Assembly (NCBI RefSeq): GCF_000786215.1
Contig: NZ_JROG01000009.1
Coordinates: 124,001 to 188,000, forward strand
Reading direction: 5' to 3'
DNA length: 64,000 nt
DNA from: Sphingomonas sp. 35-24ZXX
GTDB taxonomy: Bacteria; Pseudomonadota; Alphaproteobacteria; Sphingomonadales; Sphingomonadaceae
Shown here: in pieces, positions 35,920 through 44,719 of the stretch
Layout of the letters: each line of letters opens with the position of its first letter
How positions within the stretch are numbered: the stretch's first letter is position 1
Position numbers and translations under genes: made by a program
Notes under the pieces: generated by a model
The model's input: the letters and a program-made list of their open reading frames with translations, nothing else
Databases searched by the model: none
Told to the model about the DNA's origin: nothing

Positions 35920-36052
35920 CCGGGGCGCGGCGGAGATGTTCAACCCCGGGCGCGTGGATGCGCCCAGCAGATGACAACGGTCTTACCTGGCCGGACGGGA
36001 CGTGAAGACAGTGCGCGGTGCCGGTTCCCCCGATCATCTGGAGGCAAGTGCC

Positions 36053-36214
36053 ATGCTTACCACGTGTTTCGACCCCATGACCATGCGGCAGGCCCGCATT
36101 GGTCGCAGCCTGCGCCAGGTCTATGACGGTGTCACCGACAGCCCCTTGCCCGACCAGTTCGAGGATTTGCTGAGCCAGCTCGACAAGATCGGCGACGTCG
36201 GCCCGCAACGCTGA
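36053..36214 (+). CDS. nepR: NepR-type anti-sigma factor
   Basis: 53 residues from ATG 36053, with GGAGG nine bases upstream. The C-terminal two helices match NepR: IGRSLRQVYDGVTDSPLPDQFEDLLSQLD, with the PLPD-F-LL-QLD signature of the sigma-binding second helix. NepR holds EcfG until phosphorylated PhyR takes its place. The usual layout has nepR upstream of ecfG; here it follows ecfG. Sphingomonads often carry two nepR copies, so this may be the second. The N-terminus is short. Confidence 0.88.
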   Translation: MLTTCFDPMTMRQARIGRSLRQVYDGVTDSPLPDQFEDLLSQLDKIGDVGPQR

Positions 36215-36241
36215 GCGGCAACACCTGCAGATAACACATAG

Positions 36242-36276
36242 CCCGCCGGGACCTTGTCAGGTTCTGGCGGGTTTTT
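36242..36276 (+). terminator. Rho-independent terminator of nepR
   Basis: 12-bp stem (36242-36253 with 36260-36271, two G-U pairs) with a 6-nt loop, followed by five T residues. Confidence 0.85.
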
Positions 36277-36361
36277 CGTGTTCCGGCAATACGCTTGTTC
36301 TGCTCGCGCGTAGTCATCGAAGACGGATCCATTCTCCACAATGCCGTTCATGTCATAAGGA

Positions 36362-36394
36362 AAGGGCCGCGATCCGGTGTGGATCGCGGCCCTT
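36362..36394 (-). terminator. Terminator of dps
   Basis: A 14-bp perfect stem, AAGGGCCGCGATCC (36362-36375) with its complement (36381-36394), 5-nt loop. It lies 25 bp after the dps stop on the - strand. T-run is weak. Confidence 0.75.
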
Positions 36395-36419
36395 CTGCTT
36401 AGACGGTGGTAGGCGCTGC

Positions 36420-36920
36420 TCAGCTGATCAGTGCACGCAGCATCCAGGCGTTTTCTTCGTGCTTGCCGATGCGGGCGGTCAGCAGGTCGGCGGTGAACAC
36501 GTCATCGGCTTCTTCTGCGATTTCGACAAAGTCGCGCATGCGCTTGGCGATGGCTTCGTTGTCGGCGATCAGGCCCTTCAGCATGGCATCGGCCTGGCGC
36601 GGGGTCTCGCTCGAATCGACCACCGACAGCTTGGTGTAGTCGCCGAACGATGCCGGGGCGATTTCACCCAGCGCACGGATGCGTTCGGCAATCACGTCAG
36701 CGGCGGCGTGCAGGTCTTCATACTGTTCTTCGGTCAGCTTGTGGACGCTGTAGAACGCCGGGCCGACGATGTTCCAGTGAACGCCGAGGGTCTTGAGATA
36801 CAGCGAGTAGGTGTCGGCCAGGCCGTGCTGAAGCGCCTTGGCGACTTCCTTGCGGTCACTGGCTTCGATGCCGGTGTTGACGGTATCGGGCTTGGTCTTG
36901 GATTTGGCTGTGGTCGCCAT
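36420..36920 (-). CDS. dps: Dps, DNA-protecting ferritin-like protein
   Basis: 166 residues. A 12-subunit ferroxidase that binds iron and DNA under starvation and peroxide stress. Inter-subunit ferroxidase residues are visible: LKTLGVHWNIVG with the His and, one helix on, EEQYEDLHAAADVIAERIRALG with the acidic pair. The N-terminus (MATTAKSKTKPDT) is Lys-rich and could bind DNA. AAGGA precedes ATG 36920 by seven bases; ATG 36926 has no such spacing. It is probably EcfG-dependent (see the promoter candidate upstream). Confidence 0.93.
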   Translation of the reverse strand: MATTAKSKTKPDTVNTGIEASDRKEVAKALQHGLADTYSLYLKTLGVHWNIVGPAFYSVHKLTEEQYEDLHAAADVIAERIRALGEIAPASFGDYTKLSVVDSSETPRQADAMLKGLIADNEAIAKRMRDFVEIAEEADDVFTADLLTARIGKHEENAWMLRALIS

Positions 36921-36988
36921 GGTCATGTCCTTCTGCTCGGGTACGGGAAAGGGGGGCCTTGCGAGATCGCAGGGCCTGCACCGCATCC

Positions 36989-37013
36989 TACGCTCGCATT
37001 CCCGGGCGGTTCC
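36989..37013 (-). promoter_or_regulatory. EcfG-type promoter candidate for dps
   Basis: Read on the - strand: GGAAC (37013-37009), 16-bp spacer, CGTA (36992-36989). Same -10 variant as the DUF1328 site. dps is a usual EcfG target. It lies about 70 bp before the dps start. Confidence 0.55.
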
Positions 37014-37109
37014 GCGAGCGTTGCGCTTTGGCGCATCCGATACCCTCAAATTGCCGGAACGCTTGACAAGTCGTTCCATATATTAGCTAATCCCGGCAGG
37101 AGTGGGGCC

Positions 37110-37445
37110 ATGAACGATGAACTGCAACCATCTGGTGCCAAACAGAAATCAGGCGAACTACCGCCGATTGCGCTGATAGGCTGGACGCACCGCGAACTAC
37201 CCAACGGGATCGACCTCAGGATCGAGTGCGCACGCTCGCGGATTGCGCTCGAGAACGATGTGATCGAGCACCGCGATATCGTGATGACCCGAAACCAGGC
37301 GCTGCTGCTGGCGCGATATCTGTTGAAGGTCACCGGGCAATCGCTGCCGATCGAGGCCAAGCCGACCTTGTGGTCCAAGGTGAAGTCCGTATGGGGCGGA
37401 TCGGGCGGGCATGACCGCCGGGCATCGCGCAACCTGGCGTCCTGA
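37110..37445 (+). CDS. Small hypothetical protein
   Basis: 111 residues with AGGAGTGGGG just upstream. The middle, RIECARSRIALENDVIEHRDIVMTRNQALLLARYLLKVTG, suggests a compact alpha/beta protein; the C-terminus is basic. Not recognised. Upstream, a perfect inverted pair GGAAC/GTTCC (37056-37060 and 37073-37077) has the wrong spacing for an EcfG promoter. Confidence 0.6.
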   Translation: MNDELQPSGAKQKSGELPPIALIGWTHRELPNGIDLRIECARSRIALENDVIEHRDIVMTRNQALLLARYLLKVTGQSLPIEAKPTLWSKVKSVWGGSGGHDRRASRNLAS

Positions 37446-37518
37446 CAGCGCCGACGCCGCGACAGGGTCAAAGTTTCGCGCTTGAATTGCGCAGGCAACG
37501 GTCCTAACCGCGGCCGCG

Positions 37519-37947
37519 ATGACGCAGTTTCGCACCCTGATCGGACGTATCATGCCAGCCGTGCTGCTGGCGATGCTGTTCGGTGCGCTGGCGCCACAGG
37601 GGTTCATGCCGCATCTGGGGCCGCAGGGCCTGACAATCGAGCTGTGCTCGGGCCTCGGCAACAAGGCAGCCAGCATCGCGCGCGACGATCCGCGCTACGA
37701 CGACTATCTCAAGCTGGCGGCCGCCCGGGGCGACACGCTCGACTCCGATCCTGCCGACGATGCCGACAACCCCATGCCGCCTTGCGCCTTTGCCGGGGTG
37801 GCGATGCTGGCGGTGCCTGCCGATCCGGTGATCGTGCCGCAGGTGCTGATCACGCAGGACGTTCCCCCCGCGCTGCATCACAGCCTGCTGCGCGCGCGGC
37901 ACCATGCCGCAACCCCGCCTGCCACCGGGCCCCCTTCACTCACCTGA
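37519..37947 (+). CDS. DUF2946-like secreted protein
   Basis: 142 residues. A signal-like N-terminus (IGRIMPAVLLAMLFGALAPQGFMP) is followed by the pattern LTIELCSG and PPCAFAG, paired single cysteines of DUF2946-type proteins. In other proteobacteria such genes lie directly before copper-responsive TonB receptors. Here a TonB receptor starts 101 bp downstream. Whether it binds metal is inferred only from the two cysteines and the neighbours. Confidence 0.7.
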   Translation: MTQFRTLIGRIMPAVLLAMLFGALAPQGFMPHLGPQGLTIELCSGLGNKAASIARDDPRYDDYLKLAAARGDTLDSDPADDADNPMPPCAFAGVAMLAVPADPVIVPQVLITQDVPPALHHSLLRARHHAATPPATGPPSLT

Positions 37948-38047
37948 ACATCTGAAGCTGCGGCAGCTGTCGGCCTGCGCACCGGGCAAACCGGTGGGCG
38001 GCGCGCCGTGCTGTCGATCCCATTCCCCGTTCAGGGACGTTTTACTT

Positions 38048-40186
38048 ATGAAGAATTCCATCTGTCTGCGCGCCGCCCTGCTGGGCGGTGCCTCGCTTGC
38101 TGTCGTGTCTCCCGCGTCTGCCCAGGGCGTCGGTCAGCGCACCGATCCCGTCATCGTCGTCACCGCCAGCGCCACCGGAACACCGACCGCGCCTTCGGTC
38201 GAAGAAGCGCGCGAGCGCCTCGAACGGGTGCCCGGCGCCGTAGGGCTGGTCGAGGACAGCGTCTTTGCCGAAGATTTTGCCCAGAGCATCGGCGATGTCC
38301 TGATCTTCACCCCCGGCGTGTTCGCCGACACCAGCGCGCAGCGCGAATCGCGCATCTCGATCCGTGGGTCGGGCCTCAACTCGGGCTTCGAGCGGCGCGG
38401 CCTGACCGTACTGCGCGACGGCGTGCCGATCAGCCGCGCCAGCGGATCGACCGAGTTCCAGGAAATCGACCCGCTGACCATCCGCTACCTCGAGGTGTTC
38501 AAGGGGGGCAACGGCCTCCAGTTCGGCGCGTCCTCGTTGGGCGGCGCGGTCAACATCGTCTCGCCCACCGGGCGCACCGCACGCTCGAACTTTGCCGGCC
38601 GGATCGAGGGTGGCAGCTTCAACACCTTGCGCGGCAATGTCAGCGCATCGGGCGTGTCGGGCAGCACCGATTACTATATCGGCCTCACCGGCCTCACCGA
38701 TGACGGCTTTCGCGAGCATTCCGATGTCCGCAGCCTCTATGGCCATGGCAATATCGGCTTCAAGCTGAGCGACACCGTCGAGACGCGCTTCTATGTCACC
38801 GCGCTCAGCGACAACTTCGAATTGAACGGATCGCTGCGGCTGGCCGATGCCCTCGCCAATCCGCGCGCGGCGGGCCGTCCGGTCACCGTTGGCCCGTTCC
38901 GCCCCGGCGGGCCCGTCACGGTGCTCGACCCCGGCCCTGTCGCCGACGACTGGGACCGCAACCTCGACGTCCTGCGCCTCTCCAACCTCACCGCGATCAC
39001 CTTGGGTGGCAGCAGCAAGATCGAGATCGGCGGCTGGTACGCCCGGCGCAAGCTCGACCATGCGATCACCCGCTTTGCCGGGATCATCGACCAGAAGGAG
39101 GACGAGTTCGGCGTCTCGCTGCGTGCGCTCGGTGAATTTACCCTGCTGGGCGACGCCACCAGCCGCTGGACGCTGGGCGGCAGCTACGCCAAGGGCGACA
39201 ACCGTGCGCGGCGTCACCGCAACCTCAATGGCGCGCGCGCCGGGCTGACCAATGAATCCGATCAGGATTCGACCAACCTCACCGCCTTCGGTCAGTTCGA
39301 CCTCGGTCTCACCAGCCGCCTGACCGCGATCGTCGGGGGTCAGTACGTCAAGGTCATCCGCGATGTCGATGCCATCCTTGCCGAGGTCTCGGGGCGCGGC
39401 GAATACGAACAGTTCAGCCCTCGCTTCGGCTTGCTCTACCAGCTGTCAGATACCGCGCAGCTGTACGGCAACATCAACCGCAGCTTCGAACCGGCCAGCC
39501 TCGCCGATCTCACCTCGGGCGGAGCGCGTCCCTTCGCCCCGCTCAAGGAGCAGCGCGCGACCACCTTCGAGATCGGCAGTCGCGGCCAGGCGGACTTCAT
39601 CGCGTGGGACATCTCGCTCTACCGCAGCGAGGTGGAAAACGAGTTCCTCGACTTCGGCGTTCCGGGCACCAACGGCTTCGTCTCGTTCACTGCCAATGCC
39701 GACAGGACCATCCACCAGGGCGTGGAGCTGGGGCTCGATGTCTATGTCGCGCGCGAGGTGCTGGCAGCACGCGGACAGGCGTTCACCTTGCGCGGGGCGT
39801 TCACCTTCAACGATTTCCGCTTCGATGGTGACGCGACCTATGGCGACAACCAGCTGGCGGGCGTTCCGCGCACTCTGTTCGTCTCTGAAGCCCGGTTCGA
39901 ACAGAAGGACTCATGGTACGTCTCGGCCAATCTGCGCTGGGTGTTCGATGGCCCGTGGGCGGACTTTGCCAATACCGAGCGGGCGCCTGGCTACGAGCTG
40001 GTCGGCCTGACCGCAGGTGTCGACGTCCTGCCCGGAGTCCGGCTGTTCGGATCGGTGGAGAACCTGTTCGACACGGTGTTCATCTCCAACGTCGCCACCA
40101 ACGCCAACCAGTCGCTCGAGCGCGCCGCGATCTACACCCCGGGTGTCGGTCGCGCGGTCTACGGCGGCATCACCGCCCAGTTCTGA
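38048..40186 (+). CDS. TonB-dependent outer-membrane receptor (metal/siderophore type)
   Basis: 712 residues from ATG 38048, with a signal peptide ending PASAQ. Plug domain: VEDSVFAEDFAQSIGDVLIFTPGVF, RISIRGSGLNSGFERRGLTVLRDGVPI, EVFKGGNGLQFGASSLGGAVNIVSP. The 22-strand barrel follows to a final Phe (GITAQF). With DUF2946 before it and a PepSY protein with a His-rich loop after it, copper or a metallophore is the likeliest substrate. The ligand cannot be told from sequence. TonB-box-like residues (VIVVTASA) follow the signal peptide. Confidence 0.88.
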   Translation: MKNSICLRAALLGGASLAVVSPASAQGVGQRTDPVIVVTASATGTPTAPSVEEARERLERVPGAVGLVEDSVFAEDFAQSIGDVLIFTPGVFADTSAQRESRISIRGSGLNSGFERRGLTVLRDGVPISRASGSTEFQEIDPLTIRYLEVFKGGNGLQFGASSLGGAVNIVSPTGRTARSNFAGRIEGGSFNTLRGNVSASGVSGSTDYYIGLTGLTDDGFREHSDVRSLYGHGNIGFKLSDTVETRFYVTALSDNFELNGSLRLADALANPRAAGRPVTVGPFRPGGPVTVLDPGPVADDWDRNLDVLRLSNLTAITLGGSSKIEIGGWYARRKLDHAITRFAGIIDQKEDEFGVSLRALGEFTLLGDATSRWTLGGSYAKGDNRARRHRNLNGARAGLTNESDQDSTNLTAFGQFDLGLTSRLTAIVGGQYVKVIRDVDAILAEVSGRGEYEQFSPRFGLLYQLSDTAQLYGNINRSFEPASLADLTSGGARPFAPLKEQRATTFEIGSRGQADFIAWDISLYRSEVENEFLDFGVPGTNGFVSFTANADRTIHQGVELGLDVYVAREVLAARGQAFTLRGAFTFNDFRFDGDATYGDNQLAGVPRTLFVSEARFEQKDSWYVSANLRWVFDGPWADFANTERAPGYELVGLTAGVDVLPGVRLFGSVENLFDTVFISNVATNANQSLERAAIYTPGVGRAVYGGITAQF

Positions 40187-40212
40187 GCGCAAGAGAAAGG
40201 GAGAACAGCATC

Positions 40213-41763
40213 ATGGCAAACCGTCCCAGGCTCGCACGCTGGTCGATGAGCAAGCATCAATGGCTGGCGCTGATCGGCGGCATCAGCCTCTTCATCTGGG
40301 GGCTGTCGGGCCTTGCGCATATCGTCATGGTGCTGTTCGGCCCGCAACAGGCCGAGTTCATGCCGCCGATGCGCACCGTCGACATGGCCGGTGCCGCGCC
40401 GGTCGAGCAAGTGCTGGCCAGCGCCGGCATCGGCAAGGCCCGTGCGGTCAAGGTCGTGGTCGGTGAAGATCGCAACCTGCTGCAGGTGACCGAAACGCCG
40501 CAGACCCCGCGCCGCTATTTCCGGCTCGATGATGGTGCCGAGCTCAAAGGCCAGGACGCGCGCCAGGCCGAATTCATCGCGCGGCACTATCTCAAGGAAC
40601 GGCGCGCCGTCGCCGAGATCGTCCACCAGACGCAGTTCGATGCGGACTATCCCTGGGTCAACCGGCTGCTTCCGGTCTGGCGCGTGCGCTTTGCCGGCGA
40701 CGACCGGCTGACCGCCTATGTCCACACCGAAACGGGCAGCCTGGCGGCGGTCAACAACCTCACCAAGACGCGGCTGCAGACGGTGTTCCGCTGGCTGCAC
40801 AGCTGGGAATGGGTGCCGCCGCAGCTGGAATGGCTGCGGGTGATGGTGATCACCGCGATGGTCGGCAGCCTCGCCGCGCTGGCGGTCACCGGCATCCTTC
40901 TGCTGGTCGCGATCCGCCGCGGCAAACGGCTCGCCGGATCGAAGGGCTGGCACCGGATGATGGGCTATGTGCTCGCGCTGCCGCTGCTGATGTTCTCGGT
41001 CAGCGGCATCATCCATCTGGTGCAGGCGGCTTTCGAGCGGCCAACCAGCCAGATGCGCATGTCGCCGCCGGTCGATGTGGCCCAGGCCCGCTATCCGATC
41101 GAGCGCGACTGGGCCGAGGTTGCAGCCGGGCTCGACGTCGCGGGCCTGTCGCTGGTCGAAGCCCCCGATGGCCGCCCGCTCTATCGGCTGGGTCTGGCCC
41201 AACCGAAGGGCGCGATGCCCAAGGGCGAGCACGACCACAGCGCACACGCCGGGCACGCCATGCCGATGGGCGACACCGCGATCCGCAACGCACGCTTCGA
41301 CGGCGTGACCCCTACCGGCCCCGCGCTTTATATCGATGCTGCCACTGGCAGGCCCTGGGCGGATGGCGACAAGGCGCTGGCGAAAGCTCTGGGCCGACGG
41401 TTCAGCGGCGCGCCCGACAGCGCGATCACGGGCATGGAGATCGTCACCCGTTTCGGCCCGGATTACGACTTCCGCAACAAGCGCCTGCCGGTGTGGCGCA
41501 TCGATTACGGCACGCCGGTCAATGCGACGCTGTTCGTCGATACGGCCACCGGCGTTCTCGCCGACCGCACCGAGAACTGGCAGAAGCCCGAACGCTATAT
41601 CTTCAGCTTCATCCACAAATGGAACTTCCTGTTCCCGATTGGCCGGGTCGGGCTGAATATCGTGGTGGGCGTGTTCGTCGTCCTGCTGCTCGGCTTCATG
41701 GCCGGGATCGGGTTGGTGCTCGACCGACGGCGACGTCGGCACCAAAAGCCGCTTGCCCGTTAG
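40213..41763 (+). CDS. PepSY-domain membrane protein with a His-rich loop
   Basis: 516 residues. Four membrane helices: one near the N-terminus (WLALIGGISLFIWGLSGLAHI), two in the middle (ITAMVGSLAALAVTGILLLVA, MFSVSGIIHLVQ) and one near the end (LNIVVGVFVVLLLGFMAGI). Two periplasmic PepSY-type segments lie between (RWLHSWEWVP). A metal-binding-like stretch EHDHSAHAGHAMPM lies near residue 340. PepSY proteins next to TonB receptors are often ferric/copper reductases or metal-release factors. RBS GAGAAAGGGAGA. It ends 41 bp before the metalloprotease. Confidence 0.85.
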   Translation: MANRPRLARWSMSKHQWLALIGGISLFIWGLSGLAHIVMVLFGPQQAEFMPPMRTVDMAGAAPVEQVLASAGIGKARAVKVVVGEDRNLLQVTETPQTPRRYFRLDDGAELKGQDARQAEFIARHYLKERRAVAEIVHQTQFDADYPWVNRLLPVWRVRFAGDDRLTAYVHTETGSLAAVNNLTKTRLQTVFRWLHSWEWVPPQLEWLRVMVITAMVGSLAALAVTGILLLVAIRRGKRLAGSKGWHRMMGYVLALPLLMFSVSGIIHLVQAAFERPTSQMRMSPPVDVAQARYPIERDWAEVAAGLDVAGLSLVEAPDGRPLYRLGLAQPKGAMPKGEHDHSAHAGHAMPMGDTAIRNARFDGVTPTGPALYIDAATGRPWADGDKALAKALGRRFSGAPDSAITGMEIVTRFGPDYDFRNKRLPVWRIDYGTPVNATLFVDTATGVLADRTENWQKPERYIFSFIHKWNFLFPIGRVGLNIVVGVFVVLLLGFMAGIGLVLDRRRRRHQKPLAR

Positions 41764-41804
41764 CATCATTGGCCCCTAGTCTTGGATCAAACACTGGGGG
41801 TCCG

Positions 41805-44258
41805 ATGAACCGAACACTTGCACTTGCGCTGGGCCTTGCGGCTGTTCTTTCCACGCCGCAGGCCTGGGCCGCGCCGCCTGCCGCTGCGGCATCCGGCCCC
41901 TATGCGGGGACGGAAAAGCTCGACGGGCTGTATCCGGTGCATGTCGATCGCAAGACCGGGGGCATCCTGCTTTCGCTGCCCGCAGCAGGCGCGGACGGCG
42001 TGGTTGCACGGATGCTCTACACCACGGCATTGCGCACCGGGCTTGGCTCCGCGCCGATCGGGCTTGATCGCGCGCAGCCGGGGCCTGCGCAGATCCTGCT
42101 CGTTCGCCGCCTGGGCAAGAAGGTCTCGTTCGAGCTCGAAAACCCGCGCTTCCGCGCCAGCGCCGGGTCGCCCTCCGAACAGGCCGCCGCCGCCAATGCC
42201 TTTGCGACGTCGATGCTGTGGATGGGCGATGCGCTCGATGCGCCCGATGGCCGTCTGCTGGTCGATATCGCGCCGTTCCTGGCGCGCGATACGCGCAATG
42301 TCATCGGTCAGCTCAACTCCAGCGGCGAGAAGGGCTGGAAGCTGGTCGACGCGCTGAGCGCCGCCGACCCCTCCGCGACCCGCGCCTTCCCGATGAATCT
42401 CGAGTTCGAGGCGCGCCAGACCTATGCCAGCGATACCCCGGGCCCCGAGGTCCGCAACATCGCGCCCGATGCCCGGCAGGTGACTCTGGTCGTGCGGCAC
42501 AGCCTGATCGCGCTGCCCGAGGCGGGCTATGTGCCGCGCGCCTTCGATCCGCGCGGCGGCAGCTTTGCGACGCAGATTCTCGATTTTTCCGCCCCGCTCG
42601 ATGGCGAGATCGTCCAGAACCTTGCCAACCGTTTCCGGCTGGAGCGGATCGACCCCGATGCGCCGCGTTCGCGCGTGCGCAAGCCGATCGTGTTCTACAT
42701 CGACAACGCCGCGCCCGAGCCGATCCGTACGGCGCTGCTCGAAGGGGCCTTGTGGTGGAAGACCGCGTTCGAGGCGGCAGGCTATATCGATGCCTATCGC
42801 GCCGAGATCCTGCCCGAAGGGGCCGATCCGCTCGACATGCGCTACAATGTCGTCAACTGGGTCAACCGTGCGACGCGCGGTTGGTCCTATGGCTATGCGG
42901 TCACCGATCCGCGCACCGGCGAAATCCTGAAAGGCGCGGTGCTGCTGGGATCGTTGCGCGTGCGCCAGGATATGCTGATCTACGAGGGGCTGGTCGGCGC
43001 GGACAAGACCGGGACCGGCGGACCCAACGACCCTGCGCAGGTGGCGCTGGCGCGTATCCGCCAGCTGTCCGCGCACGAGATCGGCCATGCTCTGGGGCTG
43101 CTGCACAATTTTGCGGGCAGCACCCAGGACCGCGCCTCGGTGATGGATTATCCCGCCCCGCGCATCGGGTTGAAGGAGGGCGTGCCCGATCTGTCCGATG
43201 CTTATGGCGTCGGTCTGGGCCGCTGGGACGTGCACGCGATCGACTGGCTCTATGGCGATCCGGTCAGCGGCAACCCCGATGCAGCGGCGATGGCGAAGGC
43301 GAACGAGGCGGCGCGTCAGGGGATGCGCTTCGTCTCGGACGAAAATGCGCGCAATGTCTCGGCCAGCCAGCCCTGGGGCAGCCTGTGGGATGACGGCGCC
43401 GATCCGGTGGCCGAGCTCGACCGGATGATGCAGGTCCGCGCGGCAGCCGTGGCGCGCTTCGGCTCGTCCGCGCTGGCACCGGGCGAGCCGGTCGCCCATC
43501 TGCGCCGCAAGTTCGTGCCGGTCTGGCTGGTGCATCGCTATCAGGTCGAGGCGGCGGCCAAGCTGCTGGGCGGCATGTACTCGGACTATGCCGTGGCCGG
43601 GCAGGGCGAGGCTGCGGCCAAGGCCGTGGCGCCCGCCGACCAGCTGCGCGCGCTCGATTCGCTGCTCGCCACGCTGCAGCCCGGCGTCCTCGATGTCCCC
43701 GCCCCGCTGGTGCCGCAGCTGTCCGCCGGTTTCTCGGGCGATACCGATCGTCAGACCGAGATCGAGATCATGCCGATGGCAGGTGCAGCGGCGTTCGATC
43801 CGCTCGCCGCTTCCGAGGTCGCGGCGCAGGTGACGCTCAATGCCCTGCTCGCGCCCGAACGGCTGGCGCGGATGACGCAGCAGCACCGCGCCGATCCCGC
43901 GAGCCCTGGCGCGCATGTCATCGCGCAGCGGCTGCTCGCGCTGGTCGATGCCTCGGCGGGCGATACCCGGCTGGGGCCGGTGCGCCGCGCGCTGGGCACG
44001 CGGGTGATCCTGTCGCTCGCGATGGCCGCACACGATGGCGGCAGCGGGGTCGAGGCCGCCAGCTGGATCGACCAGGCGCTGCACGACTGGGCCGATGCGC
44101 AACGGTCGCGCCGCTTTGCCGACCCGGCAGATCGCGCCTGGGCCTTGTCCACCGCGCGGCTGATCCAGGATCGCGATGCGCTCAAGGCAGCGCTGGCCGG
44201 CAAGCAAGCGCAGGTGCCAATCCCGCCCGGCATGCCGATCGGCAGCACCGAGCATTGA
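41805..44258 (+). CDS. Secreted zinc-dependent metalloprotease (DUF4953/5117-type)
   Basis: 817 residues. Signal peptide ending WAAP. The catalytic motif HEIGHALGLLHNF starts near His424, the HExxHxxGxxH zinc-binding form of metzincins; a Met-turn-like SVMDYPAPRI follows. N-terminal region contains ARMLYTTALRTGLGS, and the C-terminal ~200 residues are largely helical. Proteins of this layout are known as DUF5117/DUF4953 proteases and often lie near TonB transport genes. Co-transcription with the PepSY gene is likely (41-bp gap). Substrate unknown. It might release metal-binding peptides or process surface proteins. Confidence 0.85.
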   Translation: MNRTLALALGLAAVLSTPQAWAAPPAAAASGPYAGTEKLDGLYPVHVDRKTGGILLSLPAAGADGVVARMLYTTALRTGLGSAPIGLDRAQPGPAQILLVRRLGKKVSFELENPRFRASAGSPSEQAAAANAFATSMLWMGDALDAPDGRLLVDIAPFLARDTRNVIGQLNSSGEKGWKLVDALSAADPSATRAFPMNLEFEARQTYASDTPGPEVRNIAPDARQVTLVVRHSLIALPEAGYVPRAFDPRGGSFATQILDFSAPLDGEIVQNLANRFRLERIDPDAPRSRVRKPIVFYIDNAAPEPIRTALLEGALWWKTAFEAAGYIDAYRAEILPEGADPLDMRYNVVNWVNRATRGWSYGYAVTDPRTGEILKGAVLLGSLRVRQDMLIYEGLVGADKTGTGGPNDPAQVALARIRQLSAHEIGHALGLLHNFAGSTQDRASVMDYPAPRIGLKEGVPDLSDAYGVGLGRWDVHAIDWLYGDPVSGNPDAAAMAKANEAARQGMRFVSDENARNVSASQPWGSLWDDGADPVAELDRMMQVRAAAVARFGSSALAPGEPVAHLRRKFVPVWLVHRYQVEAAAKLLGGMYSDYAVAGQGEAAAKAVAPADQLRALDSLLATLQPGVLDVPAPLVPQLSAGFSGDTDRQTEIEIMPMAGAAAFDPLAASEVAAQVTLNALLAPERLARMTQQHRADPASPGAHVIAQRLLALVDASAGDTRLGPVRRALGTRVILSLAMAAHDGGSGVEAASWIDQALHDWADAQRSRRFADPADRAWALSTARLIQDRDALKAALAGKQAQVPIPPGMPIGSTEH

Positions 44259-44269
44259 TCGGCTGCTGA

Positions 44270-44719
44270 TCAGCCCGACCGCGCCAGCCGCACCAGCGTC
44301 TCGTCGAGCGCCTGCAGGAAGCGCGACCGGTCGGCCTTGCTGAACGGCGCGGGCCCGCCGATGATGTCGCCGCCCGCGCGCAGGTCGGCCATGATCGCGC
44401 GGGTGGCGATCGCGCTGCCGATCGAGTTGGCGGTGAACAGCTTGCCGGTGGGCGATATCACCACCGCGCCCTGCTTGATGCAACGGTCGGCGAGCAGGAT
44501 GTCGGCGGTGATCGCCACGGTTTTTGTATCGGCGCGCTCGGCGATCCAGTCGTCGGCGGCATCGAAGCCATCGCCGACCACGATACGCCCGATCAACGGG
44601 TGATCGGGCACGCGGATCGGGCTGTTGCTGACGATCGTCACCGCCACCTGATGGCGCAGGGCCACCCGGTAGATCTCGTCCTTCACCGGACAGGCATCGG
44701 CATCGACCAGGATCATCAT
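44270..44719 (-). CDS. DUF188 (YaiI/YqxD) protein
   Basis: 149 residues from ATG 44719 (upstream ATG 44737 is possible). Starts MMILVDADACPVKDEIYRVA, the signature of the YaiI/YqxD family, a PIN-like fold. Also VVGDGFDAADDWIAERA, TADILLADRCI and TGKLFTANSIG. Function is not established; a nuclease role is suspected from the fold. Convergent with the metalloprotease gene, ending 12 bp after it. Confidence 0.92.
   Translation of the reverse strand: MMILVDADACPVKDEIYRVALRHQVAVTIVSNSPIRVPDHPLIGRIVVGDGFDAADDWIAERADTKTVAITADILLADRCIKQGAVVISPTGKLFTANSIGSAIATRAIMADLRAGGDIIGGPAPFSKADRSRFLQALDETLVRLARSG

Noticed and set aside
37056-37077. GGAAC...GTTCC inverted pair as an EcfG promoter
   Set aside because: Spacing is 12 bp and lacks the CGTT-type -10; probably chance.
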